DNA from: Ehretia macrophylla | Lineage: Eukaryota; Streptophyta; Magnoliopsida; Boraginales; Ehretiaceae | DNA: 64,000 nt | Assembly: GCA_037974665.1 (NCBI GenBank) | Contig: CM075771.1 | Span: 43,198,425-43,262,424, forward strand | Reading direction: 5' to 3' | The notes under the pieces: model-generated | What the model was told of the DNA's origin: nothing | Seen by the model: only the letters and a program-made list of their open reading frames with translations | Databases searched by the model: none | Shown here: one piece after another, positions 25,003-37,070 of the stretch | Numbering within the stretch: position 1 is the first letter of the stretch | Layout of the letters: every line of letters begins with the position of its first letter | Position numbers and translations under genes: made by a program

Positions 25003-27295
25003 TGTAATACCCGAGCCCGGAATATGAATTTTCTTTGTTTATTATTTTAAAAATTTTATTTCCTTAAATTCTTTGTGAATTAACTGTTACTTTCTAGTCG
25101 ACGCAACGTGCATTGCATTTAAGGAGCGATAGCTAGATAACGATTTCCAGTCCTCAGCAAATAGTGAAACTAGTATTTAGATGACTTAAATTTTATATTT
25201 TAAATATTGCTAGCTTTATTTGAACTTACCATAGCTGAAACGGCTTTAAAACGCGCGAAATAGGGCCCTTTGACCAAGTTTTAAGTGGTTTGACCTTGGA
25301 CCTTTGACCCTTTGACCTTTTGACCTTTAATTAAGCAATTAAGTAAGCAAAATAAAAAAAAAACAGCAGCAAATAGAGAGAGCAGGCCGTGAGCTTTGAG
25401 GGAGAAAAAAAAAAAGATTTCAACTTCCAATCTTTCATTCTTCGCGAGAGCTCATGCGGGGTGATTACCGAGGCAACCAACGTTGTTTTCCTAGCGACTA
25501 GGAGTACCTAAGGTGAGGGAAGCATGTTATTTGCGCATTTATACGTTGTGTTAGTTAACTTTATCAGTTTTTAGATTTATCCGTAGATCGTTATTTAAAG
25601 CGAATTGATGCTTCTAAAATGTTCCTTAGCATTGGTAGAACATGTATTTATGGCTTTGTAACATTTTCTGCGGTTAAATGTTGTGATTGCAACTTGAATT
25701 GTGATATGAATAGTACTTTGTGAATAGTAAAACCTTGAAACGTTGAAATTGCGCCGTTATGCTTTCTGTTGATGTAGAAACGTGCTAGGTATGCTAGAAT
25801 ACTAAAATGTGTGGTTTGTTTGGGTTGCGTAGTGAAAAAAACGAGAATTAAGCCTTTGGGAAAGTCGGGGTCGTGTAGGTCGACTTTTGCGTTTTCTCGT
25901 TTTGCGTGTTGGCATTGCTCCGGGAAGCCATGGAAGCACTTTTGGTGCAAATATGGCGTTGGTTGGGTGTTTGGTTGTTGTAGTTGTAGTTCAAACGAGA
26001 AAGGGGGAAATCGGGGCTTTGCGCGAGTTCTAGGGTGAAGTAAGGTTTCGGGGTCTTTAGACGTGCCTTATGGTGACCTAGGAGGGTTGGCGAAGTCGGT
26101 TTCCAGAACTCGTGGCTCGTTTGGAAATGGTAGCATTTTGACAGTTGGGGCCGATTTGTGTTTTTGTGTGTTTACTTGTCTTTATGCTTATAGAATGCTT
26201 AGAATTACTTGAATTGTTTGTTTGAGTTGTTTTGGATTGAACTGCTTATCAAATTGCTGCTATTGCGTGCGAGAGTAACCTACTTTGTTATTCTCCCACG
26301 TGTGGTTTATCGCTTGTTTATTGCTTGTTTATTGTCTTGTATCGAGTCTTGCATGGCATAGTGTCTCGCACGTGAGTGATGGGCCTCTCTGGGTAGCCTT
26401 GGGTTGCCAGTGTTGGTTGCTCTAGCTCCGTTGCTATTCCCTTTCTCGCTTGGGTTGCCTCCCAGGGAGATTTGGGTCGTAGGATTGATGGATACTTCCG
26501 GAGTATTCCAAACTGGTGTTATAAGGTGGTTTTGGGCCGGCGCGTCGTCATCGAATTCGTGTTTGAAAGTGGTTCGTGAAAAGAGTATCGTATCCTTTGA
26601 TTGAGTGTTTGCAGCTTTAAATACTTGCCTTGCTTTATTGTTGGCTTTGGATGTATCTTTATATGTTTTGAATGTATTGCTTGGCTAATTGCATTGCATA
26701 CTCCTCTCATCTCCGTCCTTGAGACCAATTGCCCTCGCTGAGCAATAGTTTTTGCTCATTCCTCTCTATACTATGTTTTTACAGGAGTAGTTGAGGCAGA
26801 CCCTCTCGAGGTAATTGAGGAGGAGGAGCAGGTGGAGGTGTTTCCGTGATAGCACTTACCTGCTTTGCTGGTGGTTGGTTACCAGTTTTGTGCAAACCTT
26901 GCTGTTATGTATATTGCGTGAGGAACGCTTAATTTTGAGGCTTGTAGCCTTGTATATATATTTTCTAGTTGAGATCTTTATTAGTTTTATGTTGAAATGG
27001 ATTAAAGTTTGTAAGTTGTAAACTTATACTCGGATGACTAGTGAAGAATGCATGCTAATGGCTAATGGTTTAGTGGCATAAGTACTTGTGTAGTATGCAT
27101 ATCATTTTTGGCTTGGAAAGTTGGATAATAAGAAATGTATGTTTTATAGAAAGTTGGCTTGTTTTGATTATTTTATAGCTTTCGCAAGTGTTATATTGTT
27201 TTTAGGGTTTTCGGATTGTCCGCGGTACAGAGGAGACTCCGTCCGTGTGTCGGGTCCGGACTTGGCCTTTTGCGGGGTTGGGTCGGGGCGTGACA
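25003..27295 (+). mobile_element. Solo LTR, second Ty3/gypsy-like family (2.29 kb), fossil
   Basis: Starts TGTAATACCCGAGCCCGG and ends GGGGCGTGACA, flanked by perfect TTATC duplications in mid-monomer, so it is a complete LTR left after loss of the internal region by LTR-LTR recombination. It does not align overall with the LTRs at 3614 or 37071. However, it shares a module near 26370-26560 (CTTTCTCGCTTGGG, GGGTCGTAGGAT, ACTTCCGGAGTAT) and the same terminal GGGGCGTGACA, so it is probably another Tekay-like family. A run of TTTGACC-like heptamers lies at about 25267-25328. No coding domain is visible; open frames inside are short and unrecognised. Confidence 0.9.
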
Positions 27296-27300
27296 TTATC
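27296..27300. other. Target-site duplication, right (TTATC)
   Basis: Identical to 24998-25002. The satellite continues in phase afterwards: 161 bp of the monomer lie to the left and about 180 to the right, adding up to one 341-bp monomer. Confidence 0.92.
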
Positions 27301-30300
27301 CGTCCCGGATCGTACGTCGTGAGCCTCGAAAAGGACGACAACATAATCCATCAAATTTCTATTGTCGAATCCTATGGCACCTTGGGCAAGACAACTTCAC
27401 TTCACGTAGAGGCTGGGCCCACAAACAGAGGGCGTGGGGCTTGTGACCAGGTATCCGTCACTCCGGTGCTTATAACTTGTTATCCGTAAGGAGTTACGCT
27501 GTGCACAATATGCCATTGGAAAGCTCTCCGAGAGCTCTACGACGAGGGCTCCAAGTTTGCTCGGCTGCGCTGATTTTGGAGCCCAAAATCGAACGTTGTC
27601 ATAAGTTTTGCTACATATTTCCTCTTTTGCGCTGTTTTTCCTTGCCATATCGAATGTCATGAGCCGCGAAAAGGACGACAACCTAATCTATCACATTTCT
27701 ATTATCGAATCCCATGGCACCTTGGGCAAGACAACTTCACTTTGCGTGGAGGCTGGGACCGCAAACAGAGGGCGTGGGGCTTGTGACCAGGTTTCCGTCA
27801 CTCCGATGCTCATAACTTTTGATTCGTAAGGAGTTACGCGGCGCACAGCATACCGTTGGAAATCTCTCCGAGAGATCTACGATGGGGGCACCAAGCTTGA
27901 ACGACTGTGCCTGTTTTCAGAGCCCAAAATTGAACGTTTTCATCAATTTTGGGACACTTTTCTTTTTTTGCGCAATTTTTTCGTCCCGAATCGTATGTCG
28001 TGAGCCGCAAAAAGGCTGACAACTTAATCCATCACATTTATATTACCGAATACCATGGCACCTTGGGCAAGACAACCTCACTTCATGTAGAGGTTGGGCC
28101 CGCAAACAGAGGGCGTAGGGCTTGTGACTAGGTATCCGTCGCTCCGGTGCCCATAACTTTTGATCCGTAAGGAGTTACGCGGCGCACAGCATACCGTTGG
28201 AAAGCTCTCCGAGAGCTCTACGACGGGGGCACCCAGCTTGCTCGGCTGCACCTATTTTTGTATCCCAAAATCAAATGTTTTCATTATTTTTGGGACACTT
28301 TTCTTCTTTTGTGTTGTTTTTCTGACCAGGATCGTACGTCGTGAGCCGCAAAAAGGACGACAACCTAATCTATCACATTTATATTATCGAATTCCATGGT
28401 ACCTTGGGCAAGACAACTTCACTTCACGTAGAGGTTGGACTGGCAAACTGAGGGCGTGGGGCATATGACCAGGTATTGGTCGCTCCGGTGCTCATAACTT
28501 TTGATCCGTAAGGAGTTACGTGGCGCACAGCATACTGTTGGAAAGCTCTCCGAGAGCTCTACGACGGGGGCACCAAGCTTGCAACATTGTGCCTATTTTC
28601 GGAGCACAAAATCAATCATTTTCATCAATTAAGAGACACTTTCTTTTTTTTGCGCAGCTTTTCCGTCCCGAATCGTATGTCGTGATCAGCAAAAAGGACG
28701 ATAACCTAATCCATCACATTTCTATTACCGAATGCCACGGCACCTTGGACAAGAAAACTTCACTTCACGTAGAGACTGGGCCAGCAAACAGAGGGCGTGG
28801 GGCTTGTGACTAGGTATCCGTCGCTCCAGTGCCCATAACTTTTGATCCGTAAGGAGTTACGCGGCGCACAGCATACCGTTGGAAAGCTCTCCGAGAGCTC
28901 TACGACGGGGGTAGCTAGCCTGCCTAGCAGCGCCTGTTTTTTATGCCCATATTTGAATGTTTCCATCAGTTAAGGGATACTTTTCTTCTTTTCCGCTGTT
29001 TTTCTGTCCCGCATCGTACGTCATGAGCCGTGAAAAGGACGACAACATAATCCATCACATTTCTATTACCGTATGCCATGCCACCTTGGACAAGACTACT
29101 TCACTTCACGTAGAGGCTGGGCCCGTAAATAGAGGGCGTGGGGCTTGTGACTAGGTATCCGTCGCTCCAATGCCCATAACATTTGATCCGTAAGGAGTTA
29201 CACAACATACTGTTGAAAAGCTCTCCGAGAGCTCTAAGAGAGGGATAGCTAGCCTGCTTTGCAGCGCCTATTTTCGGAGCCCATATTCGAACGTTTTCAT
29301 CAGTTTTAGGATACTTTTCTTCTTTTGCGCTGTTTTTTCGTCCCGAATCGTACGTCGTGAGCCGCAAAAAGGACGACAACCTAATCCATCACATTTTTAT
29401 TACTGAATCCCGTAGCACATTGGGCAAGACAACTTCACTTCATGTTGAGGCAGGGCCCGCAAACAGAGGGTGTGGGGCTTGTGACCAGGCATCTGTCCCT
29501 CCAATGCTCATAACTTTTGATCCGTAAGGAGTTACGCGGCGCACAACATACTGTTGGAAAGCTTTTCGAGAGCTTTACGACGGGGGCACCAAGCCTGCTT
29601 AGCTGTGCCTGTTTTCGGAGCCCAAAATTAAACATTTTCATCAGTTTCAGGATACTTTTCTTCTTTTGCTCAGTTTTTCGGTCCCGGATCGTACGTTGTG
29701 AGTCACGAAAAGGATGACAACCTAATCCATAACATTTCTATTACTGAATCCCACAGCACCATGGGTAAGACAACTTCACCTCACAAAGAGGCTGGGCCCG
29801 CAAACATAGGGCGTGGGGCTTGCGACCAAGTATCCGTCGCTCCGGTGCCCATACCTTTTGATCCGTAAGGAGTTACGTGGCGCACAACATTCCGTTGGAA
29901 AGCTCTTCGAAAGCTCTACGACGGGGGCTCCCAGCTTGCTCGGTTGCCCTCGTTCTCGGAGCCCAAAATTGAATGTTTTCATTACTTTTAAGACACTTTT
30001 CTTCATTTGCACTATTTTTCTGACCCGGATCATACGTCGTGAGCCGCGAAAAGGACAACGACCTAATCCATCACATTTCTACTACCGAATCACATGGCAC
30101 CTTGGGCAAGACAACTTCACTTCACAGAGAGGTTGGGCCAGCAAACAGAGGGCGTGGGGCTTGTGACCAGGTATCCGTGACTCTGGTGCTCATAACATTT
30201 GATCCGTAAGGTGTTACGCGGCACACAACATACCGTTAGAAAGTTATCCGAGAGCTTGACGACGGGGGCACCAAGCTTCCTTGGCTGCGCCTGTTTTTGT

Positions 30301-32611
30301 AGCCCAAAATCGAACGTTTTCATCAGTTTTGGGTCACTTTTGTTCTTTTGCGCAGATTTTCTGTCCCAGATCGTACGTCGCGAGCCGTGAACAGGACAAC
30401 AACCTAATCCATCACATTACTATTACCGAATCACATGGCACCTTGGGCAAGACAACTTCACTTCACGTAGAGGCTGGGCCCGCAAATAGAGGGTGTGGGG
30501 CTTGTGACCGGGTATCCATCGCTCTGGTGCCCATAACTTTTGATCCGTAAGGAGTTACGAGGCGCACAACATACCGTTGGAAAGCTCTCCGAAAGCTCTA
30601 CGACGAGGGCACAAAGCCTGCTCAGCTGCGCCTATTTTTAAAGCCCAAAATCGAATGTTTTCATTAGTTTTGGGACACTTTTCTTCTTTTGCGTTGTTTT
30701 TCTTACCCGGATCGTACGTCGTGAGCCGCAAAAAGGACGACAACCTAACCTATCACATTTCTATTACCGAATCACACAGCACCTTGGGCAAGACAACTTC
30801 ACTTCACGTAGAGGTTGGGCCCACAAACAGAGGGCGTGGGGCTTGTGACCAGGTATTCGTCGCTCCGGTGCCCATAACTTTTGATCCGTAAGGAGTTACG
30901 CGGCGCACAACATACCGTTGGAAAGCTCTACGCCTGGGGCACCAAGCCTGCTCAGCTGTGGCTATTTTCGGAGCCCAAAATCAAACGTTGTCATAAGTTT
31001 TGCTACATATTTCCTCTTTTGCGCTGTTTTTTCGTCCCCGATCGTACGTCGTGAGCCGCGAAAATGACGACAACCTAATCCATCACATTTTTATTACCGA
31101 ATGCCATGGCACCTTGGGCAAGACAACTTTACTTCACGTAGAGGCTGGGCTCGCAAACAGAGGGCGTGGGGCTTGTGACTAGGTATCCATCGCTCCTGTG
31201 CCCATAACTTTTGATCCGTAAGGAGTTACGCAGCGCACAGCATACCGTTGGAAAGTTCTCCGAGAGCTCTACGATGGGGGCAGCTAGCCTGCTCGGCTGT
31301 GCCTATTTTCGGAGCCCATATTCGAATGTTTTCATCAGTTTTGGGATACTTTTCTTCATTTGCGCAATTTTTTCGTCCCGGAACGTACGTCGTGTGCCTC
31401 AAAAAGGACGACAACCTAATCCATCACATTTCTATTACCGAATGCCATGGCACCTTGGGCAAGACAACTTCACTTCACGTAGAGGCTAGGCCCACAAACA
31501 GAGGGCGTGGGGCTTGTGACCAGGTATCCGTCGCTCCAGTGCCCATAACTTTTGATTCGTAAGGAGTTACGCAGCGCACAGTATACCGTTGGAAAGCTCT
31601 CCAAGAGCTCTACGACAAGGGCACCAAGCTTGCTCGGCTACACCCATTCTTGGAGCCCAAAATTGAATGTTTTCATTAGTTTTGGGACACTTTTCTCCTT
31701 TTGCACTGTTTTTCTAACCCGGATCGTACGTCGTGAGCCGCGAAAAGGTCGACAACCTAATCCATCACATTTCTATTACCGAATCACACGACACCTTGGG
31801 CAAGACAACTTCACTTCACAGAGAGGTTGGGTCCGCAAACAGAGGGCGTGGGGCTTGTGACCAAGTATCCGTGACTCCAGCGCTCATAACTTTTGATCCG
31901 TAAGGAGTTTCGTGGCACACAGCATACTGTTGTAAAGTTATCCGAGAGCTCTACGATGGGGGCACCAAGCTTGCTCGGTTGCGCCTATTTTTTGATCCCA
32001 AAATCGAACGTTTTCATCAGTTTTTGGACACTTTTCTTTTTTTGCGTAGATTTTTTTATCCCGGATCGTACGTCGTGAGCCGCGAAAAGGACGACAACCT
32101 AATCCATCACATTTCTATTACCGAATCCCATGGCACCTTGGGCAAGACAACTTTACTTCACGTAGAGGCTAGGCCCGCAAACAGAGGGCGTTGGGCTTGT
32201 CACCAGGTATCCATCGCTCCGGTGCCCATAACTTTTGATCCGTAAGGTGTTACGCGGTGCACAGCATACCATTGGAAAGCTCTCCAAGAGCTCTACAATG
32301 GAGGCACCAAGCCTACTCAGCTGTGCCTATTTTCAGAGCCCAAAATCGAATGTTTTCATTTGTTTTGGGACACTTTTCTTCTTTTGAGCTGTTTTTCTAA
32401 CTCGGGTCGTACGTCGTGAGCTGCGAAAAGGACGGCAACCTAACCCATCACATTTCTATTACCGAATCATATGGCACCTTGGGCAAGACAACTTCACTTC
32501 ACGTAGAGGTTGGGTCCGCAAACAGAGGGCGTGGGGCTTGTGACCAGGTATCCGTCGCTCCGGTGCCCATAACTTTTGATCTGTAAGGAGTTACGCGGTG
32601 CATAGCATACT
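27301..32611 (+). repeat. 341-bp satellite array, plus orientation, about 15.6 monomers
   Basis: Monomer landmarks at 27821, 28162, 28503, 28844, 29185, 29519, 29860, 30201, 30542, 30883, 31213, 31554, 31895, 32237 and 32578. Two monomers are short. The one at 29185 (334 bp) lacks part of the GCGGCGCAC segment. The one at 30883 (330 bp) has lost one arm of the AGCTCTC dyad, as if by slippage between the two AGCTCT copies. Types are mixed, with no fixed order that I can see. The array ends at the orientation switch. Confidence 0.95.
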
Positions 32612-32620
32612 TGTGACCAG
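32610..32620. other. Head-to-head satellite inversion junction
   Basis: Plus-oriented satellite ends in GCATACT (32605-32611) and minus-oriented satellite begins with AGTATGC (32619-32625), its exact reverse complement, around a 7-bp spacer TGTGACC. The bases 32610-32620 read CTTGTGACCAG, which equals the start of a highly conserved plus-strand monomer segment lying about 300 bp further along the monomer. It therefore looks like a templated scrap copied during the rearrangement. Beyond the junction the arms are satellite monomers of different subtypes, not mirror images. Confidence 0.88.
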
Positions 32621-35600
32621 TATGCTGTGCGCCGCATAACTCCTTACGGATCAAGAGTTATGGGCACCGGAGCGACGGATCCCTGGTCACAAGCCCTACG
32701 CCCTCTGTTTGCGGGCCAAGCCTATACGTGAAGTGAAGTTGTCTTGCCCAAGGTACCATGTGATTCGGTAAGAGAAATGTGATGGATTAGGTTGTCATTC
32801 TTTTTGCGGCTCACGACGTACGATACGGGTCAGAAAAACAGCGCAAAGGAAGAAAAGTATCCAAAAACTTATCAAAATGTTCGATTTTAGGCTTAGAAAA
32901 TAGGCGCAACCGAGTAGGCTAGGTGCTCCCATCGTAGAGCTCTCAGAGTGCTTACCAACGGTATGCTGTGCATCGCGTGACTCCTTACGGAGCAAAAGTT
33001 ATGGGCATCGGAGTGACGGATACCTGGTCACAGACCCCACGCCCTCTGTTTGCGGGCCCAGCCTCTACATGAAGTGAAGTTGTCTTGCCCAAGGTGCCGT
33101 GTGATTCGGTTATAGAAATGTGATTGAATAGGATGTTGTCCTTTTTGCGGCTCACGATGTATGATTCGGGACGGAAAAACAGCATAAAAGAAGAAAAGTG
33201 TCCCGAAACTTATGAAAATGTTCGATTTTAGGCTAAAAAAATAGGCACATTCGAGTAGGCTAGGTGCCCTCGCCGTAGAGCTCTCAGAACGCTTTCCAAC
33301 GGTATGCTGTGCGCCGTATAACTCTTTACGAATCAAAAGTTAAGGGCACCAGAGCAACGGATACCTGGTCATAGGCCCCACGCCCTTGGTTTGCGGGCCT
33401 AGACTCTACGTGAAGTGAAGTTGTCTCGCATAAGGTGCCATGGGATTTGGTAATAGAAATGTGATGGAATAGGTTGTCGTCCTTTTCGCGGCTCACGACG
33501 TACGATACGGGACGGAAAAATAGCGCAAAAAAAGAAAAGTATCACAAAACTGATGAAAATGTTCGATTTTGGTCTCCAAAAATATGCGCAACCGAGCATG
33601 CTTCTGCCCTCATCGTAGAACTCTCGGAGAGCTTTCCAACGGTATGCTGTGCACTGCGTAATTTCTTACAAATCAAAAGTTATGGGCACCGGAGTGACGG
33701 ATGCCTGGTCACAAGCCCTACGTACTCGGTTTGAGTGCCCAGCCTCTACGCGAAGTGAAGTTGTCTTGCCCAACGTGCCATAGGATTCGGTAATAAAAAT
33801 GTGATGGATTATGTTATCGTTCTTTTCATGGCTCACGACGTACGATCTGGGACGAAAATATAGCGCAAAAGAAGAAAAGTGTCCCAAAACTAATGAAAAT
33901 GTTCAATTTTGGGCTCCGAAAATAGGCACAGCCGAGCAGGGTTACTACCACCATTGTAGAGCTCTCGGAGAGCTTTCCATCGGTATGTTGTGCGCCACAT
34001 AACTCCTTACGGATAAAAAGTTATGGGCACCGGAGCGACTGATACCTGGTCACAAGCCCCACGCCCTCTGTTTGCGGGCCCAGCCTCTACGTGAAGTGAA
34101 GTTGTCTTGCCCAAGGTACCATGGGATTCGGTAATAGAAATGTGATGAATTAGGTTGTCATCCTTTTCGAGACTAACGACGTACGATTCGGGACGGAAAA
34201 ACTCTGCAAAAGAAGAAAAGTGTCCCAAAACTGATGAAAATGTTCAATTTTGGGCTACGAAAAAAGGCGCAGCCGAGCCGCCTTGGTGCCCTCGTCGTAA
34301 AGCTCTCGGTGAGCATTCCAACGTTATGCTGTGCGCCGCGTAACTCTTTACAGATCAAAATTTATAGGCACCGGAGCGACGGATACCTGGTCACAAGTCC
34401 CACGTAGTCGGTTTGCGGGCCCAGCCTCTACGTGAAGTGAAGTTGTCTTGCCCTAGGTGCGATGGGATTCAATAATATAAATGTGATAGATTAGGTTGTC
34501 GTCCTTTTCGCGGCTCACAATGTACGAACCGGGACGGAAAAACAGTGCAAAAGAAGAAAAGTGTCCTGAAACTAATTAAAACATTTTATTTTGGGCTCCG
34601 AAAATAGGCCCAGCTGAGCAGGCTTGGCGCCCCCGTCGTAGAGCTCTCGGAGAGCTTTCCAACGGTATGCTGTGTGCCGTGTAACTCCTTACGCATAAAA
34701 AATTATAGGCACTGGAGCGACGGATACCTGGTCACAGGCCCCATGACCTCGGTTTGAGGGCCTAGCCTCTACGTGAAGTGAAGTTGTCTTGCCCAAGGTG
34801 CCTTGTGATTCGGTAATAAAAATGTGATAGATTAGGTTGTCGTCCTTTTCGTGGCTCACGACGTATGATCCGGATGGAAAAACTGCGCAAAAGAAGATAA
34901 GTGTCTCAAAATTGATGAAAATGTTTGATTTTGGGCTCCAAAAATAGGCGCAAATGTGTAGTCTGGGTGCCCCTGTCGTAGAGCTCTCGGAGAGCTTTCC
35001 AATGGTATGTTGTGTACCGCGTAACTCCTTACGGATCAAAAGTTATGGGCACCGGAGCATTGGATACCTTGTCACAAGCCCCACACCCTCTGTTTGCGGG
35101 GCCAGCCTCTACGTGAAATGAAGTTGTCTTGCCCAAGGTGCCGTGTGATTCGGTAATAGAAATATGATGGATTAAGTTGTCGTACTTTTTGCATCTCACG
35201 ATGTATGATCTGGGAAGGAAAAAAAGCTCAAAAGAAGAAAAGTGTCCCAAAACTTATGAAAATGTTCAATTTTAGGCTCTGAAAATAGCCGCAACCGAGC
35301 AGGCTAGGTGCCCCCATCGTAGATCTCTCAGAGTGCTTTCCAATGGTATGTTGTGCGACGCGTATCTCCTTACGAAGCAAAAGCTATGGGCACCGGAGCG
35401 ACGGATACCTGGTCACAAGCCCCACGGCCTCTGTTTGCGGGCCCAGCCTCTACGTGAATTCAAGTTGTCTTGCCCATGGTGCCATGGGATTCGATAATAG
35501 AAATGTGATGGAATAGGATGGCGTCCTTTTCGCAGCTCACGACGTACGATCCGGGACGAAAAAACAGTATAAAAGAGGAAAAATGTCTCAAAATTGTTGA

Positions 35601-37070
35601 AAATGTTCGATTTTAGGCTCAAAAAATAGGCGCAGCCGAGCAGGCTAGGTGCCCTCGTCGTAGAGCTCTCAGAGAGCTTTCCAACAGTATACTGTGTGCC
35701 GCGTAACTCCTTATGGATCAAAAGTTAAGGCACAAGAGCAACGGATACCTGGTCACAAGCCCTTCGCCCTCTGATTGCGAGCCCTGCCTCTACGTGAAGT
35801 GAAGTTGTCTTGCGCAAGGTACCGTGGGATTCGGTAATAGAAATGTGATAGATTAGGTTGTCGTCCTTTTTGTGGCTCACAACGTACGATATGGGACGAA
35901 AAAACAGCGCAGAAGAAGAAAAGTGTCTCAAAACTGATGAAAATGTTCAATTTTTTGCTCCAAAAATAGGGGCAGCCGAGCATGCATGGTACCCCAATCG
36001 TAGAGCTCTCGGAGAGCTTTCCAACGGTATGCTGTGCACCGCGTAACTCTTTACGGATCAAAAGTTATAGGCACCGGAGCGACGGATACCTGATTACAAA
36101 CCCTACACCCTCAGTTTGCGGGCCCAGCTTCTACGTTAAGTGAAGTTGGCATGCCTAAGGTGTCATGGGATTCGATATTAGAAATGTGATAGATTAGGTT
36201 GTCGTCCTTTTCGCGGCTCACGATGTACGATCCGGGATAAAAAAAACAGCGCAAAAGAAGAAAAGTGATGCAAAACTTATGAAAACGATCGATTTTGGGT
36301 TGCGAAAATAGGCACAGCCGAGCAAGCTTGTTGCCCGCATCGTAGAGCTCTCCGAAAGCTTTCCAACTGTTTGCTGTGTGCGGCGTAACTACTTACGAAT
36401 CAAAAGTTATAGGCACCAAAGCCACGGATACCTGGTCACAAGCCCCACGCCCTCGGTTTGAGGGTCCAGCCTCTAGTGAAGTGAAGTTGTCTTGCCCAAT
36501 ATGCCATGGGATTCGGTAATAAAAATGTGATAGATTAGGTTGTCGTCCTTTCCGCAGCTCACGACGTACGATTCGGGATGAAAAATAGCGCAAAAGAAGA
36601 AAAGTATCCAAAAATAGATGAAAACGTTCGATTTTGGGCTCCAAAAATAGGCATAGCCGAGCAAGCTTGGTGCCCCCATCGTAGAGCTCTCGGAGAGCTT
36701 TCCAAAGGTATGTTGTGCGCCGCGTAACTCCTTACATTTCAAAAGTTATGAGCACCGGAGCGATGGATACCTGGTCATAATCCCCATGCCCTCTGTTTGC
36801 GGGCCCAGCCTCTACGTGAAGTGAAGTTTTCTTGCCCAAGGTGCTGTGGGATTCAGTAATAGAAATGTGATGGATTAGGTTGTCGTCCTTTTCGCAGCAC
36901 ACGACGTACGATCCGAGATGAAAAAATAGCGCAAAACAAGATAAATGTCCCTAAACTAATGAAAACGTTCGATTTTGGGCTATGAAAACAGGCGCAACTA
37001 AGCAGGATGGGTGCCCTAGTCGTAGAGCTCTCGGAGAGCTTTCCAACGGTATGCTATGCGCCGCATAACT
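32619..37070 (-). repeat. 341-bp satellite array, minus orientation, about 13 monomers
   Basis: The same family read on the minus strand, with the GGATCAAAAGTTAT landmark recurring every 340-342 bp from about 32649 to 36738. A monomer with ATAAGTTTTGCATCAC on the minus strand (near 36262) resembles the plus-arm type A, so both arms come from one pool. I do not see a clean higher-order order in this short stretch. It ends at CATAACT, where the retroelement is inserted. Confidence 0.95.
37066..37070. other. Target-site duplication, left (TAACT)
   Basis: TAACT directly before the element; the same 5 bp follow it at 49193-49197. The uninterrupted satellite here would read GCATAACTCCTTACGG, as in neighbouring monomers. 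Confidence 0.94.

Noticed and set aside
25003-27295. Host gene fragments in the second-family LTR
   Set aside because: Open frames are short and unrecognised, and the whole segment is bounded by LTR ends and target duplications.
32300-32950. Inverted repeats of a DNA transposon or Helitron at the orientation switch
   Set aside because: Both arms are ordinary satellite monomers; there is no transposase, no target duplication and no unique interior.
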